Shown here in pieces: positions 16,427 to 24,050 of a DNA stretch of 37,049 nt. Within the stretch, counting starts at the first letter, position 1; every line of letters begins with the position of its first letter. The position numbers were made by a program, and so were the translations under genes. The stretch lies in contig CAMWJF010000040.1 of assembly GCA_947174505.1 (NCBI GenBank), forward strand, positions 1 to 37,049, read 5' to 3'. This DNA comes from an uncultured Lachnospiraceae bacterium (GTDB taxonomy: Bacteria > Bacillota > Clostridia > Lachnospirales > Lachnospiraceae). Under the pieces are notes generated by a model. The model was not told the DNA's origin. It worked only from the letters and a program-made list of their open reading frames with translations, and did no database searches.

Positions 16427-17307
16427 TCCAACAATTTTGAAATAACTTTCCCTGCATCCGCATTTATGATGATACTTTGTGAAGAAATTTCTTCCGGGGC
16501 GTATGCTTCACCATAATTGATACAAGCGTAAGTTGCAAGTGGATTTTCAGCGGTCAATTTTTGGAACACAAATTTAATTATTACTGGGGTATTATACCCC
16601 ACTCCCAATTCCAAAAACAAAATCTTCTTACCCCTGTGCTCCTCCAAAAATTTTTCATACCGCCTGGCCGCCCGGTACCATCCCTCATCCTGCACAAAGG
16701 TGTCGTCCGCACGAAGGTTCATACAAAGATGCTCCCCACATTCCGGACAGCGTGGCACAAGCTTAGGCGGCACCGTCATAGCCGCCGTAACCCCCTCCGG
16801 CAGATAAAGACTGCCGTCCGTCATGATACGAAAGCCCTGCGCCTCCACCATCGCGCGCACCGTCTCCCCATTATCATACGTTCTGTCATGACAGGGCACG
16901 CTGCACTGGAACAGGCCGTAATCTCCCTGCGTATAATACAATCGTTCTTTCGCAAAGCCCGCCTTCTGAAAACAGTGATCCACGTTTGTGGTGAGCACAA
17001 AGTAATCCCTGTCCTTCACCAACTCATACAGCCTTTGATATACAGGTTTCGGCGGGTTCATATATCGGTTTACATAAATGTATCTACTCCAATATGCCCA
17101 ATACTCCCGCTAGGTACCATAGGGATAAAACCCGCCCGCATACATATTGCCAAAATGGTATTTCGCGGCAAAATCGCCAAAATATTTCTGAAACCGCTCC
17201 CCGTCATAAGTAAATCCAGCCGCGGTGGAAAGCCCTGCGCCCGCACCGATCACGACCGCTTCCGCCTGTTCCCATACCCGTTTCAACTGCTCCGTCTTTT
17301 CTCCCAT
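16423..17307 (-). pseudogene. SirTM-type sirtuin (macrodomain-linked Sir2) with in-frame amber codon
   Basis: The frame spans 295 codons including the stop, the usual SirTM size, but codon 66 is TAG (17112-17110). Before it are the NAD-binding loop GAGAGLSTAAGF and YFGDFAAKYHFG; after it the same frame continues without further stops as REYWAYWSRYIYVNRY, TTNVDHCFQKAGF (the sirtuin NVD motif), CPECGEHLCMN and FLELGVGYNTP. SirTM enzymes are NAD-dependent protein ADP-ribosyltransferases paired with zinc macrodomain hydrolases. The ATG at 17307 has GGAGGAGAT upstream. A fresh nonsense mutation is most likely because everything else is preserved; suppression or readthrough cannot be excluded. The partner macrodomain gene is at 12180-13094. 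Confidence 0.85.
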
Positions 17308-17447
17308 GCCGATCTCCTCCGCCGTTTTGCTCTTTCGACAACTCCATTCTAGCAAGACAGAACCTACAAAAAAAGTACGCACTTTTTTATTAGATAGTTA
17401 CCTTTTTGTGACTGGTTTCTTTTGTATCGGAAAAAGCAAAAAATGTA

Positions 17448-17478
17448 TTGACTATTACGTTACGTCATAGTTTATAAT
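17448..17478 (+). promoter_or_regulatory. MerR-type promoter: 19-bp spacer holding a dyad operator
   Basis: TTGACT (17448-17453) and TATAAT (17473-17478) are 19 bp apart, the long spacing typical of MerR-controlled promoters. The spacer holds a dyad at 17451-17471: ACTAT-n-ACGT-n-ACGT-n-ATAGT. The MerR gene starts 25 bp downstream, so autoregulation by DNA untwisting is expected. Confidence 0.85.
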
Positions 17479-17502
17479 AGTGCAGACAGGGAGGAAATCT
17501 GA

Positions 17503-18228
17503 ATGATGACAGTACATGAAGTGAGCAGGCTTGCAGGAGTGAGTGTTCGCACGCTCCAATATTATGATAAAATCGGCCTTCTGCATCCGTCGAAATATAG
17601 TGATACCGGGTACAGATTATACGCAGATACGGATTTGGAGCGGTTGCAGCAAATTTTACTGTTTCGGGAATTGGAGTTTCCGCTGAAGGACATCAGGGAA
17701 ATTATGGAAAGCCCGGATTTTGACAGAAACAAAGCATTAGACCAGCAAATAACATTGCTAAAGCTAAAAAAGGACCATTTAGAGAACCTGATAAACCTCG
17801 CCGTAGGAATAAAATTGTTAGGAGTAAAGTATATGGATTTTTCAGCATTTGACAGGAGCAAACTGGACGAATATGCCGCGCAGGCAAAAGCAGCATGGGG
17901 TAACTCTTTGGAATACAAAGAGTATACGGAAAAGGCAAAAAACCGCACACCTGAAGAAGATCACATTTTGGGCGAACAATGTATGACGATATTCAGGGAA
18001 TTTGGAAAAATCAAGGATACCGATCCTTCATCCGAAACGGCCAGAGCTCTGGTCATAAAGCTGCAAAGCTTTTTTACCGAACACTTTTATCAGTGTACGG
18101 ATCAAATTTTGAGCGGACTCGGGAAGATGTATGCCGGTGGCGGCGAGTTTACAAAAAGTATTGACGAATACGCCGGAGAAGGGACAGCCGTATTTGTGAA
18201 TGAAGCGATACAGGCTTATTGCGGCTGA
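17503..18228 (+). CDS. MerR family regulator with TipAS effector-binding domain
   Basis: A 241-residue regulator. Residues 1-70 are the MerR winged helix (VHEVSRLAGVSVRTLQYYD, then GYRLYADTDLERLQ), residues 75-110 the dimerising helix, and residues 125-240 a TipAS-type all-helical domain (WGNSLEYKEYTEKAKNRTPE, then FYQCTDQILSGLGKMYAGG), which in relatives binds thiopeptide or albicidin-like drugs. Its own promoter carries a dyad in a 19-bp spacer. GGGAGGA precedes the tandem ATGs at 17503 and 17506; either may be used. No drug-efflux gene lies immediately downstream, so the target may be only itself or a gene elsewhere. It is divergent from the damaged sirtuin. Confidence 0.92.
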   Translation: MMTVHEVSRLAGVSVRTLQYYDKIGLLHPSKYSDTGYRLYADTDLERLQQILLFRELEFPLKDIREIMESPDFDRNKALDQQITLLKLKKDHLENLINLAVGIKLLGVKYMDFSAFDRSKLDEYAAQAKAAWGNSLEYKEYTEKAKNRTPEEDHILGEQCMTIFREFGKIKDTDPSSETARALVIKLQSFFTEHFYQCTDQILSGLGKMYAGGGEFTKSIDEYAGEGTAVFVNEAIQAYCG

Positions 18229-18236
18229 TTCTTGTC

Positions 18237-18291
18237 TTGAACAATTTAGAATGTTACATTATAATCAGGATGTAAGTATCTTTTGGAAACT
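18237..18291 (+). promoter_or_regulatory. Promoter and likely operator of the HxlR-type regulator
   Basis: TTGAAC (18237-18242), a 17-bp spacer and TATAAT (18260-18265) form a good promoter. An inverted repeat TTACAT/ATGTAA (18254-18259 and 18270-18275) overlaps the -10. A second imperfect dyad, AGTATC-TTTTG-GAAACT (18275-18291), resembles sites bound by HxlR-family proteins and sits at the expected transcription start, so self-repression is likely. Confidence 0.7.
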
Positions 18292-18318
18292 AATGGATGA
18301 AAGAGAGGAAACACAGCC

Positions 18319-18642
18319 ATGAAAACCAAAGACGAATTACCCGACTGCCCTGTGGCAACCACCGTGTCCGTAATCGGCAGTAAATGGAAGCTACTCATCA
18401 TAAGGAATCTTCTGACCCGCCCCTGGCGGTTTAATGAATTGAAAAAAGATCTGGACGGCATCAGCCAGAAAGTGCTGACCGACTCCCTCCGTTCTATGGA
18501 GGAGGACGGCATTGTTACCCGGACGGTCTATGCCGAGGTGCCGCCCCGCGTAGAATATGCGCTGAGTGAGCTGGGCGAATCCCTGCGTCCGATTCTGGAT
18601 GCCATGAAAGCGTGGGGAGATGCCTACAAAGGGGCCGTGTAG
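18319..18642 (+). CDS. HxlR family winged-helix transcriptional regulator
   Basis: A 107-residue protein covering the whole HxlR/MarR-like winged helix: CPVATTVSVIGSKWKLLIIR with the family cysteine near residue 11, the recognition region FNELKKDLDGISQKVLTDSL, and the wing GIVTRTVYAEVPPRVEYAL. Members respond to quinones, diamide or aldehydes, often by oxidation of that cysteine. Its own promoter has a candidate operator. A terminator overlaps its stop codon. The genes it controls are not obvious here; the neighbouring MerR gene is in the same direction but has its own promoter. Confidence 0.93.
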   Translation: MKTKDELPDCPVATTVSVIGSKWKLLIIRNLLTRPWRFNELKKDLDGISQKVLTDSLRSMEEDGIVTRTVYAEVPPRVEYALSELGESLRPILDAMKAWGDAYKGAV

Positions 18643-18656
18643 GCCCCTTTGTTTCT
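18626..18656 (+). terminator. Rho-independent terminator overlapping the hxlR-type stop codon
   Basis: ACAAAGGGGCC (18626-18636) pairs with GGCCCCTTTGT (18642-18652) around a five-base loop, followed by TTTC. The TAG stop lies inside the hairpin. It also lies just beyond the end of the convergent GH51 gene and could serve both. Confidence 0.85.
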
Positions 18657-18662
18657 CCGCCC

Positions 18663-20879
18663 TTAATCCCGCAGGGCAGACAACCGTATCACCGTCAGCG
18701 AATTGGCAGGCGCCACATACTCAAAGTTCTCCCCGATCTCCATTTTGCTCTCCCGCGGGGTCACCGCCATCTCCTTAAAGCTGTTCATCGCCTTTTTATC
18801 CGTTCCCGCCAGCACCGTCACATCCGCCTCCGGCTGAAAAGAAGCCATCTCCCTGCCCGTAAGCGACACATGCACGGACTGCTCCTCCTCCGACACATTC
18901 ACAAGTTTCAGGATCACATCCCCGTCCGCGTCCACCGCCGACTCATAAAGCGTCTGCTCCGGCACGCCGGTAAGGGACGTTTCCAGACTGTACTGTCCCG
19001 CGTTATTTCCGTACATCTGCTGCACATAATAGTTGACTGACCCGAACATGCCGTCATTGGAATAGAAAATCAGATCCGGCACCCACTGGTTCAGCTGCTC
19101 GTGGGAGAAAAGAGGCGCATAGCAGGCCATCTCCACCACGTCACCGTTCTTCTCAAGCCCCGTCATATAGGCTGCCTCCGCCAGCGCCGCGTCCAGTGTA
19201 TTGGCCTTCGCCGCATACTCTCCGAGGAATACCTTCGCCTGAACGTCCCTGCTGTAATCGTCATATCGGTGGGTATTTTCCAGGAACCACTCCGCCGTCT
19301 GATAGTAATGCTCGTCCACCAGCGTAGTGATCTGGTCCGGATTCTTTGCCAGATAAGCCCAGCCCTCCGTGCTGTCAAAAGCCGTGCCGTTTGCCACGAT
19401 CAGCCTAACGTCCCCGTACAGACCAGGGTCGGCTGCTGCTGCCTCCTCAAAGGCTTTCACAAACTGCTTGTAATGCTGGTGATACTCGCTCTGCCACTGT
19501 TCGTTGCCGATGCCGATATATTTCAGCTCAAAAGGCGCTTCATGCCCCATGGCAATCCTCACCGCACCCCATTTCGTGTTTTCGCCGCCCCTGCAGAATT
19601 CCACCAGATCCAGCGCATCCTGCACACACTGCTTAAATTCCTCGTCCGCAATGCTGTACACCTGATAGAAGGGGCTTTGTATTTCACAGGTCATACCCGC
19701 ATTGAGCACAGGCACAGGCAGACAGCCAAGAGCCTCGCAGAATGCAAAATACTCATAAAATCCCAGCCCGTAAGTCGTATAATAGGGATTCGCCTTGGAG
19801 CCCTGCCAGATGCTCTTGCCCTGCGGGCGCACCGCCACATCTCCCACCGTTGTTTCCCCGTTTATCTCAAAAGAAAGCCCGCCGCCGATAGAATCCTTCC
19901 AACTGTAAATACTCTCCTCGTCCCGTCCCTCGATCACACAGCCTCCGGGAAAACGCAGAAACGCCGGATTGAGAGCCTCCAGATATTCCCCGAAGTCTTT
20001 ACGGATGGGCAGGCCCTTATAGGTATCCTGCGGTATCAGGGAAATCATGTCAAAGCAGGCCGTCCCCGCCGGAATCTCCACCGCAAGGCACACATGCCGG
20101 TTCTCCGTCGCATCCGCCGTCAGGGCCGTCTCAAATTTCTGCCATTCCCCCGTGACGCCCTCTACTGTCTGTTCCGCGTAGACCGTCCCGTCCTCATTAC
20201 AAAGACTCACCGTCACTGCATCCACCGAACCGTCCTCTGACTTACAGTAAAAAGACAGGTCGTAGGAGGCTCCCTGCGTAATCGCCATTCCTTCCAGATA
20301 CCCGCCGTTTCGAATACCCTCATAAGGCTTTGCGGAAGAAGTTCCCGTATTATGTACCACCGCGTACTGCAGATTGTTCTCATTCAGCGCCGTGCCGTCC
20401 GCACTGCCGTCCCGCACCGAAAACTCCACCGCCTCATTGGTAACCTCCCAGCCGTGCAGCCCCGCATCTCTGGCCTCCATCCCATACTCAAAGGAACGGT
20501 TCTTCACCATCTCCGCGTACATGCCGCCATCCACGGCATAGTTGATATCCTCCAGAAAAAGCCCGAACAGGGTTTCGGAAATCCGATGACTGTCATCCAG
20601 ACCTGAAACATCCGTGTTCACGCTGTATGTAATGCCGCCCGCCTGTGCTCCTGCCACACCGCTCTGCCCCGCAGCGCCGTCACCGTCTGTTCCCGCCTCT
20701 CCGCTTCCGTCTGCTGCGCCTTCTGCATCGACTGCCGCCTGCCCATTTTCGTCCGCCGCATCCTCTGTCCCAGTGCCGTCCTGTCCCGCACCTTGCCCGC
20801 AGGCTGCCGCGCTTACCATAAGAGCCGCGCATAAACCACATGCGGCTGCTCTTGTCAGTCCTCCGACCCGTCTCTTCAT
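18663..20879 (-). CDS. GH51 family alpha-L-arabinofuranosidase lipoprotein
   Basis: A 738-residue secreted glycosidase. Residues 1-27 are a lipoprotein signal with lipobox SAAAC (lipidated Cys27), followed by a low-complexity Ala/Gly/Asp/Glu linker to about residue 80. The GH51 fold starts at ISETLFGLFLEDINYAVDGG (residues 100-119). A carbohydrate-binding-like beta stretch lies at 145-285. The catalytic acid/base is Glu460 in GIGNEQW and the nucleophile Glu554 in VFLGEYA. It should remove arabinofuranosyl residues from arabinoxylan or arabinan at the cell surface. It is transcribed alone from a promoter at 20931-20959, with a small palindrome at the start point. GC is higher than in the next genes upstream. 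Confidence 0.93.
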   Translation of the reverse strand: MKRRVGGLTRAAACGLCAALMVSAAACGQGAGQDGTGTEDAADENGQAAVDAEGAADGSGEAGTDGDGAAGQSGVAGAQAGGITYSVNTDVSGLDDSHRISETLFGLFLEDINYAVDGGMYAEMVKNRSFEYGMEARDAGLHGWEVTNEAVEFSVRDGSADGTALNENNLQYAVVHNTGTSSAKPYEGIRNGGYLEGMAITQGASYDLSFYCKSEDGSVDAVTVSLCNEDGTVYAEQTVEGVTGEWQKFETALTADATENRHVCLAVEIPAGTACFDMISLIPQDTYKGLPIRKDFGEYLEALNPAFLRFPGGCVIEGRDEESIYSWKDSIGGGLSFEINGETTVGDVAVRPQGKSIWQGSKANPYYTTYGLGFYEYFAFCEALGCLPVPVLNAGMTCEIQSPFYQVYSIADEEFKQCVQDALDLVEFCRGGENTKWGAVRIAMGHEAPFELKYIGIGNEQWQSEYHQHYKQFVKAFEEAAAADPGLYGDVRLIVANGTAFDSTEGWAYLAKNPDQITTLVDEHYYQTAEWFLENTHRYDDYSRDVQAKVFLGEYAAKANTLDAALAEAAYMTGLEKNGDVVEMACYAPLFSHEQLNQWVPDLIFYSNDGMFGSVNYYVQQMYGNNAGQYSLETSLTGVPEQTLYESAVDADGDVILKLVNVSEEEQSVHVSLTGREMASFQPEADVTVLAGTDKKAMNSFKEMAVTPRESKMEIGENFEYVAPANSLTVIRLSALRD

Positions 20880-20930
20880 TTCATTTGCCCTGCCTTCTTT
20901 TTTATATTTTTCTAAAATACTTTAGATGTT

Positions 20931-20959
20931 ATTATACCATTCTTTTTCCACGCAAACAA
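20931..20959 (-). promoter_or_regulatory. Promoter of the GH51 gene
   Basis: On the minus strand TTGTTT (20959-20954), 17 bp, then TATAAT (20936-20931) with an upstream TGG (extended -10). The near-palindrome CTAAAATACTTTAG at 20912-20925 lies at the predicted transcription start and could be a sugar-responsive operator. Confidence 0.7.
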
Positions 20960-21003
20960 GACGAATTCCGATAAAAGAAAAGAGCCTGCTGAAAAAGCAC
21001 ACA

Positions 21004-22134
21004 TTACCGCTTCCGAAACTGCTTCTTCACAATTTTTATAATGCGTTCCATATCCTCCTCTGTATTTTTAATATCACTTGGCAGACAGAGCCCTCTGTTA
21101 AAAATATCTTCACTTACGCTTATCCCATCCTCCACCTGAATAAAATCGTACGATTCAAATGCAGGCTGCATATGCATCGGTTTCCATATCGGCCTTGTTT
21201 CAATATTCTCAGCTTCTAAGGCATCCATAACCTGTATAGGTGTTACGTTACTGTCAGGGGAAATCGTCATACAGGAAAGCCAGTTATTATCAATACCTTC
21301 CCTGTTCAATGGATTCATTTCTATTTCCTCTATTTCAGAAAAGCCTTCTTTATACGTCTTATAAATTTTGTGCTTTCTTTCAATATGTTCCTCAAGATGC
21401 ATCATCTGCCCGCACCCTATCCCGGCGGCAACATTTGACATTCTGTAATTGTAGCCAATCACAGAATGTTGATAATGCCTGGCAGGATCTCGAGCCTGTC
21501 TGGATAAAAACCGGGCTTTCTCTACGTCTTTTGCCTGCCTGGCAACCAGAGTACCTCCGCCCGAGGTCGTAATTATCTTGTTTCCATTAAATGAATATAT
21601 TCCATAATCCCCGAAAGTACCTGTCATTTTCCCTTTATATGTCGTACCTAACGATTCCGCCGCATCTTCAATCAGAGGAACATCATGCGCCTTACAAAGG
21701 GCGCATATTTCGTCCATATTGGCTGATGTGCCGTACAAATGCACAGCCATGACAGCTTTCGGGTGCGGATATTTTTCAAACGCTTTCCTTAATGCCGCTA
21801 CATCCATATTCCATGTGTCACGCTCAGAATCAATAAAAACAGGAATTGCCCTCTCGTACCTGACCGGATTGACACTTGCGGCAAAGGTCAGGGACGGAAC
21901 GAACACAATATCATTTTCCCTTACCCCCGCTAAAATAACCGAAAGATGCAGCGCCGCCGTTCCAGACGAAAGCGCCGCAGAAGAATCTGCTCCCACATAA
22001 GCTGCCACCCTATCCTCAAATTCATCCACATTTGGTCCTAACGGTGAAATCCAGTTCGTTTCAAACGCTTTCTGAATATACAGCTGCTCCTCCGTGTGCA
22101 TGGTAGGAGTCGCCAAAAGAATTTTCTTCATCAT
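21004..22134 (-). CDS. DegT/DnrJ/EryC1/StrS family PLP-dependent aminotransferase, EpsN-like
   Basis: A 376-residue aminotransferase closely resembling Bacillus EpsN in recalled sequence: ATPTMHTEEQLYIQKAFETN at the start, SSGTAALHLS, FIDSERDTWNMD, LIEDAAESLGTTYKGK, and the PLP-binding Lys186 in SFNGNKIITTSGGG. The family transfers an amino group to a 4-keto-6-deoxy nucleotide sugar, for exopolysaccharide or glycan modification. No sugar epimerase, dehydratase or glycosyltransferase is next to it, so here it may act with the LysE-type exporter upstream (96-bp gap) or be an orphan. I start at 22134 because AGGAAGG lies six bases upstream; a longer start at 22185 has no family match. Confidence 0.92.
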   Translation of the reverse strand: MMKKILLATPTMHTEEQLYIQKAFETNWISPLGPNVDEFEDRVAAYVGADSSAALSSGTAALHLSVILAGVRENDIVFVPSLTFAASVNPVRYERAIPVFIDSERDTWNMDVAALRKAFEKYPHPKAVMAVHLYGTSANMDEICALCKAHDVPLIEDAAESLGTTYKGKMTGTFGDYGIYSFNGNKIITTSGGGTLVARQAKDVEKARFLSRQARDPARHYQHSVIGYNYRMSNVAAGIGCGQMMHLEEHIERKHKIYKTYKEGFSEIEEIEMNPLNREGIDNNWLSCMTISPDSNVTPIQVMDALEAENIETRPIWKPMHMQPAFESYDFIQVEDGISVSEDIFNRGLCLPSDIKNTEEDMERIIKIVKKQFRKR

Positions 22135-22230
22135 TTTCAACCTTCCTCTGCATAAAACCGCTCCGGCACTCTGTATACCGGGCACATCTTTTCAAAATCC
22201 TTACCGGCCAGCCCGGCCGCGCCCCTTTCA

Positions 22231-22815
22231 CTATTTCAACATGCCATACACACATTCCGACAGAGTTAATGCAAGAATAATATTAATTATCCTGTAATAT
22301 TTTTGATATACCCTCTGTATCAGTACACCCATTCCAATCCAAGTAAGGGTTGCCATCGTTCCAATCGTGGCTATGATAATCTCAAATAAGAGGAAAACCC
22401 ATAGAGAGACGCTATATTCCGTAATATATCCTGTCAATGCCGTAATTCCGAATAAATAGATTTTTACATTAACAAACTGCAGCAAAAATCCTTTAAGAAA
22501 TGACGCCGACTTTTCCGCAATATCTGTAGTTGGTCTGCTTAACGCGATATGAACCGCCAGCCACAAAATATAAGCAGCGCCTATATATTTCATAATGCCA
22601 AGCACATCCGGCAAAAAGGTGCTTACCCCAAACACAAAAACAGCACAAATTACCTGTACAGCATAATATCCTGCAAATATCCCCCAATAAAGCGGTCTCC
22701 CCTTTTTATATCCATAATTCGTTACCGTATTTAACGCCAGTATATTTCCCGGCCCCGGCGTAAAAGCATTGATGACAGAATAGATAAAAAAATTACCTAA
22801 TACATAGCCCGGCAT
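22231..22815 (-). CDS. LysE family amino-acid exporter-like protein
   Basis: A 194-residue membrane protein with five to six hydrophobic helices and the LysE/RhtB signature near the start (NAFTPGPGNILALNTV). Relatives export lysine, threonine, homoserine or other small amines. The start at 22815 has AAAGGAGG eight bases upstream and gives the usual N-terminus (MPGYVLGNFF). It is directly downstream of a LysR regulator on the same strand, with a dyad between them, the common arrangement in which a LysR protein switches on the exporter in response to its substrate. It is AT-rich like the LysR and aminotransferase genes. Confidence 0.9.
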   Translation of the reverse strand: MPGYVLGNFFIYSVINAFTPGPGNILALNTVTNYGYKKGRPLYWGIFAGYYAVQVICAVFVFGVSTFLPDVLGIMKYIGAAYILWLAVHIALSRPTTDIAEKSASFLKGFLLQFVNVKIYLFGITALTGYITEYSVSLWVFLLFEIIIATIGTMATLTWIGMGVLIQRVYQKYYRIINIILALTLSECVYGMLK

Positions 22816-22892
22816 TTTCCATACCTCCTTTCCGTTTCTAAATCTTAACACGGAACACCATGTAATAGGTAATATCTGTTTTTTATGCAGTT

Positions 22893-22911
22893 ACATAGGG
22901 TGAGCCTATGT
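22893..22911. promoter_or_regulatory. LysR-type operator dyad between lysR-like and lysE-like genes
   Basis: ACATAGG (22893-22899), a five-base centre GTGAG and CCTATGT (22905-22911) form a perfect 7-bp inverted repeat that fits the T-N11-A style of LysR sites. It lies six bases past the LysR stop and about 80 bases before the LysE start. A weak T-rich run on the plus side means a terminator for nothing on that strand, so a regulatory role is favoured. Confidence 0.55.
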
Positions 22912-22916
22912 TTTAT

Positions 22917-23816
22917 TTATGTCTGGTACCGCTTCAAAGCATCGACATAAATCTCTCCCAATTCCGACAATTCCTTATCCTTATTCAGTATGTATCCGAT
23001 ATGCATTACTTCATCCTCCTCCAGAGGGATAGAAACAATAGAATCTCCTTGCAGATATTTCGGGAAAATACCACTTGAAATTGTATATCCGTCCAATCCG
23101 ATCATCAGATTTACTATAGCCGCACGGTCACTGACCTTAATACTCCTTTCAGCGGGCACATTGCTGAAAAGCTCCTCCGAATAATTCGAAGATTCATAGG
23201 TTCCCTGCACAAACCCAAGCCGGGGATACTGTTTCAGATCATCCAACCTGACAGATGTACATTCTGCCAATGGATGGCTCCTGGATATAAAAATATGTGG
23301 CGTTGCCGTAAACAACTCAAAAAAATTCAGATTGTATTCTTCAAACAGCTTTCTTAACACATTTTCATTGCTGTTACAAAGATATAGGATTCCTAAATCA
23401 CTAAATCTGTTCCGTACATCTTCCACAATCTGATGTGTCTGCGTCTCATTCAGGATAAACTCAAATCTCTCCTGCCCAAAGCGCTGAATCAATTCCACAA
23501 ACGCATTTGCCGTGAAAGTATAATGCTGTGTAGAAACGCAAAATCTCTGTTTTACAGGCTTTTTATCAATATATTTTGATTCCAGAAGCTCCATCTGCTG
23601 AACCACCTGTCTTGCATACCCCAAAAACTCCATTCCCTCCTTCGTCAGTGCCACTCCTGCCCGGCAGCGGCTGAAAATCGTTATTCCGGATTCCTTTTCT
23701 ACTTCTTTGACTGCACCGGAAAGACTTGGCTGGGAAATATACAACTCTTTTGCCGCTTCTGTAATAGAGCCTCTTTCCGCAACGATTATCATATATTTAA
23801 GCTGCTGTAGTGTCAT
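22917..23816 (-). CDS. LysR family transcriptional regulator
   Basis: A 299-residue LysR-type regulator. Residues 1-60 hold the winged helix (MTLQQLKYMIIVAERGSITE, AAKELYISQPSLSGAVKEVE). The rest is the effector-binding domain with two Rossmann-like lobes. I start at 23816, where GGAGG lies eight bases upstream and the length matches the family; an upstream in-frame ATG at 24002 would add 62 residues unrelated to LysR. It precedes the LysE-type exporter and EpsN-like aminotransferase on the same strand and probably controls them. Its upstream region also contains the htpG terminator and two TACAT-centred palindromes. Confidence 0.94.
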   Translation of the reverse strand: MTLQQLKYMIIVAERGSITEAAKELYISQPSLSGAVKEVEKESGITIFSRCRAGVALTKEGMEFLGYARQVVQQMELLESKYIDKKPVKQRFCVSTQHYTFTANAFVELIQRFGQERFEFILNETQTHQIVEDVRNRFSDLGILYLCNSNENVLRKLFEEYNLNFFELFTATPHIFISRSHPLAECTSVRLDDLKQYPRLGFVQGTYESSNYSEELFSNVPAERSIKVSDRAAIVNLMIGLDGYTISSGIFPKYLQGDSIVSIPLEEDEVMHIGYILNKDKELSELGEIYVDALKRYQT

Positions 23817-23927
23817 ATAATGATCCTCCATCCGCAAATACATAAACGTAAAGCTTTTACAATATAGTATCTCTGCATCAAAATCCTGTAACAGACATTC
23901 CCTCTTCCTTTTACTCACTGCTGTGCA

Positions 23928-23968
23928 TAAAAACAGCCGTCCGGATTTCATTGAATTTTCCGGACGGC
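23928..23968 (-). terminator. Rho-independent terminator of htpG
   Basis: On the minus strand a perfect 10-bp stem (GCCGTCCGGA/TCCGGACGGC, 23936-23945 with 23959-23968) around a 13-base loop is followed by TGTTTTTATG. It lies about 85 bp beyond the htpG stop and separates htpG from the LysR gene. Confidence 0.85.
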
Positions 23969-23972
23969 CATC

Positions 23973-24041
23973 AAAGTTTACATAACTTTCGTAATACAGC
24001 ACTGTATGTTACATAGTCCTCACGCAGTGTTTACATAACAC
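23973..24041. repeat. Two palindromes with the same TACAT centre between htpG and lysR-like gene
   Basis: AAAGTT-TACAT-AACTTT (23973-23989) and GTGTT-TACAT-AACAC (24027-24041) share the centre but have different matched arms. Between them TATGTTACATA (near 24005-24015) is a third short palindrome. They could be binding sites, for example for the LysR protein, or small hairpins. Confidence 0.5.
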
Positions 24042-24050
24042 AACAACTGC

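Noticed and set aside
17110..17112. Pyrrolysine codon in the sirtuin
   Set aside because: No pyl genes are visible, the family does not use pyrrolysine, and a simple nonsense mutation explains the codon.
22893..22911. Terminator after the LysR gene
   Set aside because: The dyad is followed by a T-rich run only on the plus strand, where no gene needs a terminator; a LysR operator fits better.
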